Source: Elusimicrobia bacterium CG1_02_56_21
Lineage (GTDB): Bacteria; Elusimicrobiota; Elusimicrobia; Elusimicrobiales; UBA9959
Assembly (NCBI GenBank): GCA_001871115.1
Contig: MNUR01000002.1
Span: 113 to 44,354, forward strand
Direction of reading: 5' to 3'
Length of the DNA: 44,242 nt
Made by a program: the position numbers and the translations under genes. This document shows, piece after piece, positions 30,793-39,061 of the stretch (positions are counted from its first letter, which is position 1; every line of letters begins with the position of its first letter). A model generated the notes under the pieces. It saw only the letters and a list, made by a program, of their open reading frames with translations, had not been told where the DNA came from and did not search any database.

Positions 30793-31455
30793 ATGAAAAA
30801 AATTATATTAGCCTTAGTTGCAGTTTCAAGCTTTGCCCCGGCATATGCCCTTGATTTCACGCTTCAGAAAATGAAAGCCTCCGGCTTCAGCGCTGAGGCC
30901 GCCGCCGTGCCCGCCCCCGCCATTGCAGCGCCTGTCAAAGAAGAAACCCAGGTTCCCCAAACCCTGATCAACAGATTCAACCAGGCCAAGAACGATCTTT
31001 GGCGCCTTGACAGCGACACTACCTGGCTGCGTTCCGACATAGATAACCTTGAGCGCACCGCCCGGCGCATGACCCAGACCAACAGCGCCGACGCTTTCTT
31101 TCAGAGCGACCTCCGCAGGATGTCCTGGGACCTCAGCCGCTATAACGACGCTTCCCTCCGCCTCCGCAACGAGATCAGGGACCTGCTGAACCTTGCGCAG
31201 AAAGACGCCGGGCTTAACAGGACGGCCGTAGATATGGAAAGAGACGCCCGCTCCCTGCTTAACCGCGCCCAGTTCGACATAGAAAATTCCGCCCAGCGCC
31301 TTGAGTGGGCCGTGCGCGGCGCAAAGCCGGAACTGGTCGGTTATAACGCCCAGTGGGAGGCCATGGATATTTCCCGCTACAGCCGCGAATTTACCTGGAG
31401 GCTGCGCGACCTCTCTTACGACGCTCAGAACCTGGTTTCTAAAACCCGGCCCTAA
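30793..31455 (+). CDS. Exported helical protein, hypothetical
   Basis: A 220-residue protein I do not recognise. A signal peptide (1-19, ending in PAYA) leads into an Ala/Pro-rich linker (about 35-50). Residues 57-215 are almost entirely predicted helix with heptad-like spacing and many Asp-Arg-Leu repeats (NDLWRLDSDTTWLRSDIDNLERTARR, broken here for length: NDLWRLDSDT and TWLRSDIDNLERTARRM). There are no cysteines and no transmembrane segment after the signal, so it should be periplasmic or secreted and possibly oligomeric. It stands alone, with its own extended -10 promoter, a good Shine-Dalgarno and an excellent terminator, which suggests independent and possibly strong expression. A chaperone, spacer or structural envelope role is conceivable, but there is no direct evidence. 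Confidence 0.75.
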   Translation: MKKIILALVAVSSFAPAYALDFTLQKMKASGFSAEAAAVPAPAIAAPVKEETQVPQTLINRFNQAKNDLWRLDSDTTWLRSDIDNLERTARRMTQTNSADAFFQSDLRRMSWDLSRYNDASLRLRNEIRDLLNLAQKDAGLNRTAVDMERDARSLLNRAQFDIENSAQRLEWAVRGAKPELVGYNAQWEAMDISRYSREFTWRLRDLSYDAQNLVSKTRP

Positions 31456-31472
31456 GCCGGCAGTGATGGCTT

Positions 31473-31503
31473 AAAAAGGCGGGACCATTGGTCCCGCCTT
31501 TTT
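31473..31503 (+). terminator. Rho-independent terminator
   Basis: A 14-bp perfect stem (aaaaaggcgggacc at 31473-31486 with its complement at 31490-31503) has loop att and ends in five T, 17 bases after the stop of the helical protein gene. Confidence 0.92.
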
Positions 31504-31530
31504 GCTGATAAAACAGGTCAACGGAGGCTT

Positions 31531-32169
31531 ATGGACGAAAATATTAATACTTTTAACCTCAAGATACTTGAAAATACGGCCGCAGCGCTGCGCTCTAACG
31601 GTTTTGAGGCCGGCGTCTATAAAAACGGAGCGGAGGCGGCCTGCGCCCTGTTGGCCTTGGCGGGAACAGGTAAAAAAATAGGCCTGGGCGGTTCCGCGAC
31701 TGTACAGGAACTCGGCCTGCCTGAAAAACTTACACTCGCCGGCAATGAAATAATAACCCATAAGCCCGGCATGGGGGGGGAAGAGCGGCGTTCCGTCTGG
31801 CTGGCGGCTCTGTCCTCGGATATCTATCTGGCTTCTCCCCAGGCCGTTACGCTGGACGGTAAGATAGCCCTGGTGGACGGTAACGGCAACAGATGCGCCG
31901 CCGTGACCTGGGGCCCCCGTAAAATAATCCTTCTGGCCGGGATAAACAAGCTGGTAAAAGACCAGGAGGAGGGTTTATGGCGGTCGCGGAACAAAGCCGC
32001 AATAGCCAATAATATACGCCTTAAAAAGGATAATCCCTGCGTTAAAACGGGGCGCTGTTCCGATTGCTCCTCTGCCTGGCGCATCTGCAATGTCGTTACG
32101 CTGCTCTGGAAAAAACCCTCGGCCAGCGATATCCTTGTAATGCTGATAAATGAGGACCTGGGGTACTGA
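31531..32169 (+). CDS. LUD-domain protein (LutC/YkgG-like)
   Basis: A 212-residue LUD (DUF162) domain protein. It has the NAGB/RpiA-like pattern of the family: KKIGLGGSATVQELGL, then GMGGEERRSVWLAALSSDIYLASPQAVTLDG, the VDGNGNRCAAVTWGP turn and the IILLAGINKLV strand. A C-terminal cysteine cluster (CVKTGRCSDCSSAWRIC) is typical of stand-alone members. LutC-type proteins take part in L-lactate oxidation with LutA and LutB, but those partners are not here, so a lactate role cannot be assumed. The cysteines could bind a metal or cluster. The ribosome site (acggagg) is good. The gene starts 27 bases after a terminator, and no strong promoter is visible between them. Confidence 0.9.
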   Translation: MDENINTFNLKILENTAAALRSNGFEAGVYKNGAEAACALLALAGTGKKIGLGGSATVQELGLPEKLTLAGNEIITHKPGMGGEERRSVWLAALSSDIYLASPQAVTLDGKIALVDGNGNRCAAVTWGPRKIILLAGINKLVKDQEEGLWRSRNKAAIANNIRLKKDNPCVKTGRCSDCSSAWRICNVVTLLWKKPSASDILVMLINEDLGY

Positions 32170-32202
32170 CCCGGCTGCAGTAAACAGTTTTTGCCGGTTG
32201 CA

Positions 32203-32279
32203 TTATAGACGCGCCTATAAGTAACTTGTGTAACAAGTATTGTTTGTCACCTTGCTTCCCATCATTTATTGTATATAAT
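32203..32279 (+). promoter_or_regulatory. Promoter with two upstream dyads for surface locus 2
   Basis: TTGCTT (32252-32257), a 16-base spacer and TATAAT (32274-32279) form a recognisable promoter ending 11 bases before the ATG at 32290. Upstream are two inverted repeats: ttatag/ctataa (32203-32208 and 32215-32220) and acttgt-gta-acaagt (32224-32238). They are positioned like activator or repressor sites. The start codon lacks a clear Shine-Dalgarno. Confidence 0.5.
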
Positions 32280-32289
32280 ATAAGATGGG

Positions 32290-35200
32290 ATGATAAAAGG
32301 CGCGCTATTTTCTTTCGTTTTCGCTTTTTTCACGGGGGCTCTATGGGCCTCCGTGCCCTCACCGGTCAGTTTTACCGCTCTTTCCACAGATTCCGTCTCT
32401 GTTTCCTGGGTTTTGGATACTCCCGGTGAAACTCCCCTGGCGGTTCTTTCTGACGATCCCTCTTTTTCCGTAACTATATCCAGCGCGGTTCTTTCGCTGA
32501 ACGATAATACAACCTCTTATCACGGTCTACTTTCCAATACCACTTATTTTTTCAAGGTGAAGGTCTCTACGGAGTCTTCTTACTCAACCCCGGTCTCCTC
32601 CGCCACCCCGCCCGACCTGCCCGGAGCGCTTGCGCTTACGGCAGTCTATAAAAGCAGTTTTACGGCAGCCTGGACTTCCGGCAATAACGGCCCGGGTACT
32701 GTATACTGGGCGGAGGCTTCCCTCGACGACTCTTTTTCCATAAATATCATTTCCAGCGGCTCCGCGCTTACAGCCGCTTACGAGGGGCTTAATCCAAATT
32801 CAACCTATTTTATGAGGGTCAGGACGCTGGGCTTCGGGGGGCAGGACAGTAATTATACCGTTCAGACCTCCACCATAATGAAGGTCTACAGCCCGGGCAG
32901 CGAGATCTATGCCCTGGTCTCTTCCACCGGGCTCTCGCTTATCTGGGACGATAACGGCAATCCTTTCGGAACACGCTATTACCTGGCGGCCTCCACCTCT
33001 AATTTCTCTACTATTAATTTTTCAACCCTGACAGCCGGGAATTATTATGAAGCCTCCGGGCTGCAGCCCAATACCACTTTTTATTTTAAAGCCGCCGCGG
33101 TAAGCTGGGGCGGGCATTATTCTAATTATGTCGTTTTTGGTTCCACTCTTACTCACGCCTCGGCCCCCGCGGACAATCCGCCCGGACTCGGCGCGACTGA
33201 TGAAACTTCCGTGGCGGCCCAGTGGCTGGGCAACGGGAACCCGAACTACACTGAATATTATGTGCAGGCCAGCACCGCCGCCGATTTTACCAGCCCGGAT
33301 TACGGGCCGGGCGTCTGGTATCCCGGCCCGGCTTATACGGTTACCGGCCTGGAATCCGGCCGGCTCTACTATTTCCGCGTGAGGGCCAGGGATATGCAGG
33401 GCAGGCCCAGCGCCTGGTTGCCCCTGGGGTCCAAAACCACCCTGATAGGGGCCGACAATAGTCCTCCTTCCGTCATAGACCTGCAGGGAGGGGACGATAC
33501 CTGGCGCGGCGAAAGCAGCGGTTCCTATATGGTTCATTTCTCAGACCTGGGATCGATGCTGGACAGGTTTCTGGTGGCGGTTTCCACGGGACCCGATTTT
33601 ACCGGGACAGTAGTGTCCACCTGGACCCTGGCGGTGACCGGCATAAATTCCGATTCTTATACGGATAACTGGGTTCTCCCTGCCCCTGTTTTTGAAGCTA
33701 TACAGGAGAATGTCACCGGCTATGTGTCGGTGCAGGTATATGATAATGCCGGCAATTCAACCGTGTATCCGGACGCTTTTTACGTGCTCAGGGATACAAC
33801 CCCGCCCACTATAATCAATAACGCTGTCTCTCCTGCGGGCTGGCTGGCCACGGACCCGGGCGCGGTCTTTGACGTCGACGCAGCCGACTCCCTCTCCGGG
33901 CTCGGGCAGCTTTTATACAGCGCCAGCGGCAATCCCGGGGTGGGCAATGCCAATATCCTGGTCTGGACCGCCGTGACCGGCTTTACACCGGGACCTTCGC
34001 ATACTGCTCTTTTCGGGGTGGACTTCGCCTCTCTGCTGGACGGCGTCACTAATTATATCAGCGTCCGCGCCGTGGACGCGGCCGGCAATAGCAGCACAGC
34101 CGTAGACGCCTTCAAGATACTTAAAAACACTGTCGGGCCGGCGGTCACGATACTCACCCCTTCCGCGGCTTATGTTTCTACAGTTACCGCGCTAACCGGC
34201 GCGGCTGCGGCAATGAACGAGGCCAGCCCGGTAACGGGCAACCAGGTGGCTATACAGGAACTGACCGGCAGCCTTTATTATGACGGTTCCGGTTTTTCTT
34301 CGGGTGCCCAGCTGTGGCTGGGCGCGGCGGGCCTGGCTTCCTGGTCTTATGACGCTTCTACTGTGCCTTTTGTGCCCGGTACCCAGTATAAAGTGTATGC
34401 CCGTTCCGTCGATATTAATACTTTTGTCACCCCTGTCCCTTACCCGAACGTCACCTTTCAGCTGGACCAGGCCGCCCCTGCGGTGTATCTTTCCACTCCG
34501 GCGGCGGACTCCCTGGTTTACTCTTTTGACTCCGTTGCGGGCACCGCTTCTGATACCGGCGGCGCCGGGCTGGGTTCCATAGAGGTTTATGTCCGGCAGG
34601 CGGCTGACGGGAAGTGGTGGAATTTCTCCGCGGGGGCCTGGGGTTCAGTTCCCCTGGCCAGCGCAACGGCAGCGGGAGCGACCTGGGGCTTTGTTCCCGG
34701 CATTGGTTTGCGCGGCGGCCTCGCCCATAATCAGCAGTATTTTATTACCGTGCTTTCCAAAGACGCTGCCGTCCCGCCGAATTCTTCCGGCTTCGTCCTT
34801 ACGGGGTCGACCTTCACCTGGACAGATACCGTCCCGCCTGAGGCGCCGGCTTCTTTTGTTCCTTCCACCGGGACTTCGCCCGGCAGAATAGACCTGGCCT
34901 GGACCTTTGCCGGGGATGACGGCGGGGCGCTGGCCCTGACCTATGGCCAGTTCGCAGTGCAGTATTCAACTTTTGCGGGAGCTGTTTTCAGCACCCAGAC
35001 GGCGCAGGTCCTTATTTCCACCGCTATGGTGCAGCCCGGTTCCGCGCTGGCTTATACCGTGGCCGGGCTTGTTCCAGAAGGCACTTATTACTTTACAATG
35101 TGGGCCAAGGATGACGCGGACCTCTGGTCTGCGCCTTCAGCATTGGCCTATACCGTGGCAGGCGAGCGCCTTAACGATATGATAGCCGGTTCCGTAAAAA

Positions 35201-36009
35201 CCCCGGGCGGGGAAGGCATCACGGGTGTAATGGTGGACGCTGTTTCCAATCTGGGGCTTATTGTCGCTACGGCTTATACCCTCGACGACGGGCTGGGCTC
35301 GTTCACCCTGCAGCCGCTGCCCGACGGTATTTACCGCGTGCAGGCCACCTGGCTGGAAGACGGTTTCTCCAGTGCTATCGCAAAAGACCAGATCCCTATG
35401 GGCTACGCGGACACCAATTTTATGCTTTCCCTGGATTACCAGCTGGCCAGCGTCAGCGGGGTTCTCCCGGCTTCCGGGCCTTCCGGTCTGCGGCCCTCTG
35501 CTATCGCGTCCGAGGCCCGGTTGCTGCGAGGGGCCAGGGTGGTGGCAGCCGCAAGAGCGGACGCTGCGGGACGCTTTACTATACGCAACCTTATCCCCGG
35601 ACCTTATACCCTGCGGGTAAGGGGGGATGACGGTGCCTGGAAAACTTTCCAGATAAAACTGGCGCCGGGCCAGAACCTGGAGATAAAGCCGCTGGGCCAG
35701 CTTCTAAGACCGGGTACTGTCTATGCCTATCCTAATCCTGCAGCCTCTTATGTTAAATTCCACCTGGAGAGCGATATCCTCCCGGTGCGCAAGCGTCTGT
35801 CCGTTTTTTCAGTGGACGGTAAACTGGTGAAGTCCGTGGAGGACGGGGACGCCGGCTGGACCAACCCTTCGGCGAACGTCTATCAATACCAGTGGGACTT
35901 TTCGGGCGGCAAGCCGGCCAGCGGCGTTTATTTCTACAGCGTAAAACTCAAGCACGAGCTCAGCGGTGAAACGGACGGAACGACGAGGAAGTTCGCGGTC
36001 ATAAGATAA
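32290..36009 (+). CDS. Large secreted FN3/Ig-repeat surface protein with C-terminal sorting-like domain
   Basis: A 1239-residue exported protein (signal peptide 1-20). Residues 22-395 hold about four FN3-type modules, recognisable by Asn-Thr-Thr-Tyr-Phe-Phe-Lys strands and a repeated NGNP/NNGPGT turn. Residues 400-820 are Ig-like beta modules with DTTPPT-type junctions and DAAGNSST motifs. Another FN3 module lies at about 855-960. Residues 965-1045 resemble a carboxypeptidase-regulatory-like fold, followed by a second one near 1075-1135. The last 95 residues start with VYAYPNPAASYVKF, include LSVFSVDGKLVKSV and SGVYFYSVKL, and end in KFAVIR, like T9SS type A/FlgD-type C-terminal domains. It is probably displayed on the surface by the PorV-like protein at 39062. 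It heads the locus, and the next gene starts 11 bases later. Confidence 0.85.
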   Translation: MIKGALFSFVFAFFTGALWASVPSPVSFTALSTDSVSVSWVLDTPGETPLAVLSDDPSFSVTISSAVLSLNDNTTSYHGLLSNTTYFFKVKVSTESSYSTPVSSATPPDLPGALALTAVYKSSFTAAWTSGNNGPGTVYWAEASLDDSFSINIISSGSALTAAYEGLNPNSTYFMRVRTLGFGGQDSNYTVQTSTIMKVYSPGSEIYALVSSTGLSLIWDDNGNPFGTRYYLAASTSNFSTINFSTLTAGNYYEASGLQPNTTFYFKAAAVSWGGHYSNYVVFGSTLTHASAPADNPPGLGATDETSVAAQWLGNGNPNYTEYYVQASTAADFTSPDYGPGVWYPGPAYTVTGLESGRLYYFRVRARDMQGRPSAWLPLGSKTTLIGADNSPPSVIDLQGGDDTWRGESSGSYMVHFSDLGSMLDRFLVAVSTGPDFTGTVVSTWTLAVTGINSDSYTDNWVLPAPVFEAIQENVTGYVSVQVYDNAGNSTVYPDAFYVLRDTTPPTIINNAVSPAGWLATDPGAVFDVDAADSLSGLGQLLYSASGNPGVGNANILVWTAVTGFTPGPSHTALFGVDFASLLDGVTNYISVRAVDAAGNSSTAVDAFKILKNTVGPAVTILTPSAAYVSTVTALTGAAAAMNEASPVTGNQVAIQELTGSLYYDGSGFSSGAQLWLGAAGLASWSYDASTVPFVPGTQYKVYARSVDINTFVTPVPYPNVTFQLDQAAPAVYLSTPAADSLVYSFDSVAGTASDTGGAGLGSIEVYVRQAADGKWWNFSAGAWGSVPLASATAAGATWGFVPGIGLRGGLAHNQQYFITVLSKDAAVPPNSSGFVLTGSTFTWTDTVPPEAPASFVPSTGTSPGRIDLAWTFAGDDGGALALTYGQFAVQYSTFAGAVFSTQTAQVLISTAMVQPGSALAYTVAGLVPEGTYYFTMWAKDDADLWSAPSALAYTVAGERLNDMIAGSVKTPGGEGITGVMVDAVSNLGLIVATAYTLDDGLGSFTLQPLPDGIYRVQATWLEDGFSSAIAKDQIPMGYADTNFMLSLDYQLASVSGVLPASGPSGLRPSAIASEARLLRGARVVAAARADAAGRFTIRNLIPGPYTLRVRGDDGAWKTFQIKLAPGQNLEIKPLGQLLRPGTVYAYPNPAASYVKFHLESDILPVRKRLSVFSVDGKLVKSVEDGDAGWTNPSANVYQYQWDFSGGKPASGVYFYSVKLKHELSGETDGTTRKFAVIR

Positions 36010-36020
36010 GAGGACAAGAG

Positions 36021-37760
36021 ATGAAAAATATTTCCATATTTCTGATTTTGGGGCTCAGTTGTGCATTCCCATCTGGAGCGCGAGCTCAAGACCTTACAGG
36101 GCATACCGTTTCCGTGCACGACTCGGCTGGTACGCCGCGCCAGAATTTTTCCAATGCTGAGACTATAACCCTGCGCCAGAGCGTTACTAATACTGTAGCA
36201 AGCCCAAATCAGGTATGCTTCGACTTTGAAATAAAAAGTCCGGCGGGAGCAAAAGTCTTTGGCAACCCCCCATGCGGCAATTCTGCACCCGGAACGGCGG
36301 GAACGGCACAGAGTCAGCTGGCTGGTATATCCATAAACTCCTTCTATACCGCGCCAGGAAATTACACCTTCACCGGTACCGCTAAGTTGGACGGGACCCC
36401 CGATATTAAATCCGCCTCCTTCCTGATCTCCTCCCCGAACATCACGCTTATCTACCCGCCGAACGGGATGCGGGACCTTTCGGATATCCCGCTCACCTTC
36501 AGGTGGTCGGCCAGCGGGGCCAGCCGCTACCGCATTACCGTAGGCGACAATGCGGGCCTGTATAACCCACTGCACGCCGCCATAAATTCCGGCGGCAGCT
36601 CTTATTCCTACCCGGCTAATCCTTCCCAGCCCAGGGAACAGCTGGTTCCGTCCCAGGTATATTACTGGCGGGTGGAAGGCCTCGACGCCAGCAATAATTC
36701 TATTTCGCAGAGCGATGTGTACAGCTTCTCGCTTAAAGAACAGTCCTCCGCACAGACCCGCAATGTGGCTATTACCAGGCTGGACCTCAGCTCGCCCGCT
36801 TCGGATTTTAACCAGCCTATAAATTTCAAAGCCGTGCTCTATAACAGCGGCTCGGCCACCGAATCAAATATTTCCGTAAAGCTGTCGCTCGGCGGTATTT
36901 CAGCGCAGGATTCTCCGAAGCAGATTATTACCATAGGCCCCGGCGAAACCAAGGAACTTCCTTTTACCGCTTTCATGCCCTCCGGCCAGGAACAGGGCCT
37001 GGCGGTGGCCTGCGCCGACCTTTTTGACGATAATATGGCCGATAACTGCAAGACCAAGCTTATAGCCAAGGATACCGGGACGGCCGGACCGGCGGGGACA
37101 GGCAAGAAGCTCACCTATGATGAAATGTTCCAGGCTATACTCAGGCGGCTCGGCCCGGACGCGGCCAGGGCCCTTGAAGGCTACACTTTTGCCAGCCTTA
37201 CCTGCGCCAATTGCTCTCAGGACGAGCTGGCGGCTATTATACAGGCGCTTATAAGCGGCGACGCGCAGCTGGTGGACGCTTCAGTTCTTGACGACGGCAG
37301 CGGGACTCCGGCCCAGGTAGCGGAGACCGCGCAGGCCGCCGCTGACGCGCCTGACGAGGGCTATGTGCCCGAGGAAACCTCGCTGGACGTTTCCCCGCAA
37401 AGGGAAGATTCTCCCGGAGAGTGGACCGGCTATACCGAGGCCCGCGGCAAACAAGCTTCTTCTTTTGCAATTAAAGACAAGAAAGACTGGAAAGAGCTCT
37501 GGAAGACCCTTTCTTCGGAGGAAACTCCGGAGGTGGACTTCAAAGCTTCAATGGTGATCGGGATCATTACCGGCTCGGGCGACAGGGCCGAGGCCGTGCG
37601 CCTGCTGGGCAAGCGCAAGACCGACGACGGCCTGGCTTTTGATTATTACCAGATAGAGGCGCCGCGCGGCGCCGCCCCGCCGATGGCTGCCTATATCTTC
37701 AAGCTGACTGAGCACTCGGAAGAGAAAGCTTCTTTCACCCGGCTGGACGTTAAAGAATAG
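36021..37760 (+). CDS. Exported protein with Ig-like, FN3-like, CARDB-like and PrcB-like domains
   Basis: A 579-residue exported protein (signal peptide 1-22, ending in ARAQ). Residues 25-135 are an Ig-like domain with a likely disulfide (VCFDF and PPCGN). Residues 138-235 are FN3-like (FRWSASGASRYRITV, YYWRVEGL). Residues 245-350 resemble CARDB, the cell-adhesion-related beta domain (VAITRLDLSSPASDF, then AVLYNSGSATESNISV). A helical stretch with TCANC and an acidic linker follows. Residues 470-579 look like the PrcB C-terminal domain (WKELWKTL, VDFKASMVIGI, PPMAAYIFKL). PrcB stabilises the dentilisin protease complex in Treponema, so the domain may be a protein-interaction module. A strong Shine-Dalgarno (agagga) lies in the 11-base gap after the preceding gene, so they are probably co-transcribed. 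Confidence 0.78.
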   Translation: MKNISIFLILGLSCAFPSGARAQDLTGHTVSVHDSAGTPRQNFSNAETITLRQSVTNTVASPNQVCFDFEIKSPAGAKVFGNPPCGNSAPGTAGTAQSQLAGISINSFYTAPGNYTFTGTAKLDGTPDIKSASFLISSPNITLIYPPNGMRDLSDIPLTFRWSASGASRYRITVGDNAGLYNPLHAAINSGGSSYSYPANPSQPREQLVPSQVYYWRVEGLDASNNSISQSDVYSFSLKEQSSAQTRNVAITRLDLSSPASDFNQPINFKAVLYNSGSATESNISVKLSLGGISAQDSPKQIITIGPGETKELPFTAFMPSGQEQGLAVACADLFDDNMADNCKTKLIAKDTGTAGPAGTGKKLTYDEMFQAILRRLGPDAARALEGYTFASLTCANCSQDELAAIIQALISGDAQLVDASVLDDGSGTPAQVAETAQAAADAPDEGYVPEETSLDVSPQREDSPGEWTGYTEARGKQASSFAIKDKKDWKELWKTLSSEETPEVDFKASMVIGIITGSGDRAEAVRLLGKRKTDDGLAFDYYQIEAPRGAAPPMAAYIFKLTEHSEEKASFTRLDVKE

Positions 37761-37819
37761 TCCGGTGCGGGCGCGGGACCAGGGATTTGCATTTAGAAAT
37801 CGGGAAATGGAGGAGTAAT

Positions 37820-38548
37820 ATGAAACTTGGAAAAATGATGTTAGCTGTGCTGTTCCTGCCGGCGGCCATAGCCGCCTCGGCGCCGGAGGCTTTCTGCGCG
37901 CCCAGGGTAGCTGCGGTGGCCGTCTTTATAGCCGGGGACGTGCAGGTAAAGCGCGCGGGGGAATCTAAGTTCTCCGGGCTGAAAGTGAACGACATGCTCT
38001 ATGCCGGGGATAACATAAAGACGGCAGCCTCCAGCAGGGCAGGCCTGGTGACCAAGGGCGGCGCCGAGGTGCGTCTTAACGAGAACTCAACCTTTGAGCT
38101 GTCCCCGCAGGGCAGGCTGCGCGAGCTTATAAAGCTGTCAGTGGGGCATCTCTGGACCAGGATGCTGCATAAGATGGCCAAGATAAACGTGCGCACTCCT
38201 TCCGCCGTCTGCGCCGTGCGCGGAACCGAAGCCGATATAGAGCAGAGGAGCCTGCTTACGGTAAAGGTTTACGAGGGCCATGTGGACGTGCAGAATTCGC
38301 TGGGCAAGCAGTCCCTGCGCGCCGGCCAGATGACCACGGTAGCCGGGGCCAACTCCGCGCCTGAGGCGGCAAAGAAGATGTCGGCTAAAGACGCCGGCAA
38401 ATGGCAGGAAGATATGAAGCTTAACGATTACGACAAGTTCATAAACCTGCTCAAAGAGAGCGCTTCCTCCGGCAAGAGCCTTAAGACTTCGGTAAAAATG
38501 CCGGACGGTTCCGTAAAGCAGATAGAGGGCGGGCTTAAAAAGAAGTAA
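37820..38548 (+). CDS. FecR-domain exported protein
   Basis: A 242-residue exported protein. The ATG at 37820 has an excellent ribosome site (ggagg) and begins the signal peptide (1-27); a longer TTG frame adds 11 residues carrying that site and is rejected. Residues 35-145 form a FecR-type domain: VFIAGDVQVKRAGESKF, LYAGDNIKTAASSRAGL and EVRLNENSTFEL, then INVRTPSAVCAVRGTEAD. There is no transmembrane anti-sigma partner and no sigma factor nearby. This is therefore the stand-alone secreted type of FecR protein common in surface-protein loci rather than a classical iron-signalling FecR. The C-terminus is helical and Lys-rich. A small terminator overlaps its stop codon. Confidence 0.88.
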   Translation: MKLGKMMLAVLFLPAAIAASAPEAFCAPRVAAVAVFIAGDVQVKRAGESKFSGLKVNDMLYAGDNIKTAASSRAGLVTKGGAEVRLNENSTFELSPQGRLRELIKLSVGHLWTRMLHKMAKINVRTPSAVCAVRGTEADIEQRSLLTVKVYEGHVDVQNSLGKQSLRAGQMTTVAGANSAPEAAKKMSAKDAGKWQEDMKLNDYDKFINLLKESASSGKSLKTSVKMPDGSVKQIEGGLKKK

Positions 38549-38567
38549 AAAGAGCGGGCTCTTTTTA
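38546..38567 (+). terminator. Rho-independent terminator after the FecR-domain gene
   Basis: A 9-bp stem (taaaaagag at 38546-38554 with ctcttttta at 38559-38567) has loop cggg. It starts on the stop codon itself and ends exactly where the inverted-repeat element begins. Confidence 0.7.
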
Positions 38568-39034
38568 CAGACGCAAGACACAGGTTACAAGTCACAAGCC
38601 GGATTTGCGCCGGAAAGGAGGATGCTGTGGAAAAGGGATATAAAAAGCTGGAAGTATGGAAGAAAGCTGACGCTTTGGCAAAAGCGGTTTACGCCGCCAC
38701 AGCATCTTTTCCTAAAGATGAAGCCTTTGGCGTTACAAGCCAGTTGAGGCGCGCCGGTTTATCTGTGCCTGTTAATATTGTCGAGGGCTCCGGCAGGCAA
38801 GGTAAAAAGGAACTGAAGCAGTTCTTGAACATAGCCCTTGGCTCCCTTGCCGAAACGGAGTATCCGCTTGAGTTTTGCAGGGATGTCGGATATTTGCAGG
38901 AAGAAGTTTTTACTGACGTTGAGTTATTGCGGGCAGAGACCGGACGTATGTTGTGGGGCTTATATAAAAGCCTTTAGGTGTTTAAGTCACCTGTCAACTC
39001 TGGCTTGTGACTTGCATCTTATGACTTGTGACAG
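38568..39034. mobile_element. Four-helix-bundle gene bounded by imperfect terminal inverted repeats
   Basis: Left end 38568-38600 and right end 39002-39034 are inverted repeats of 33 bases: 13 innermost bases are identical (ggcttgtgacttg on the right arm) and 12 of the outer 20 also match. Within the arms, cacaag/cttgtg words recur, and gacttgtgac occurs twice on the right. The only gene inside is the four-helix-bundle protein. The unit lies cleanly between the FecR gene's terminator and the ribosome site of the PorV-like gene. There is no transposase and no evident target duplication. Movement is inferred, not shown. Confidence 0.45.
38627..38977 (+). CDS. Four-helix-bundle protein (23S rRNA intervening-sequence / Avd-like family)
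   Basis: A 116-residue protein of the four-helix-bundle family first seen in 23S rRNA intervening sequences and related in fold to the Avd accessory protein of diversity-generating retroelements. The signature is clear: YKKLEVWKKADALAKAVY, FPKDEAFGVTSQLRRAGLSVPVNIVEGSGR, KELKQFLNIALGSLAETEY, and a last helix. It is basic, with likely nucleic-acid or protein binding; the molecular role is unsettled. It starts at a GTG with a strong ribosome site (aaaggagg, five bases). It is a free-standing gene here, not in an rRNA, and no reverse transcriptase or repeat pair is in the window. Imperfect inverted repeats flank it. It interrupts a locus of surface-protein genes in the same direction. Confidence 0.92.
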   Translation: MEKGYKKLEVWKKADALAKAVYAATASFPKDEAFGVTSQLRRAGLSVPVNIVEGSGRQGKKELKQFLNIALGSLAETEYPLEFCRDVGYLQEEVFTDVELLRAETGRMLWGLYKSL

Positions 39035-39061
39035 CGGCCCGAAGGTCCGCTTGGAGGCGGT

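Noticed and set aside
38627..38977. Four-helix-bundle gene as the Avd accessory gene of a diversity-generating retroelement
   Set aside because: No reverse transcriptase, template repeat or variable-repeat pair is present. The 92-bp repeats in the fibre gene lack the adenine-biased differences expected of a template/variable pair: only three changes.
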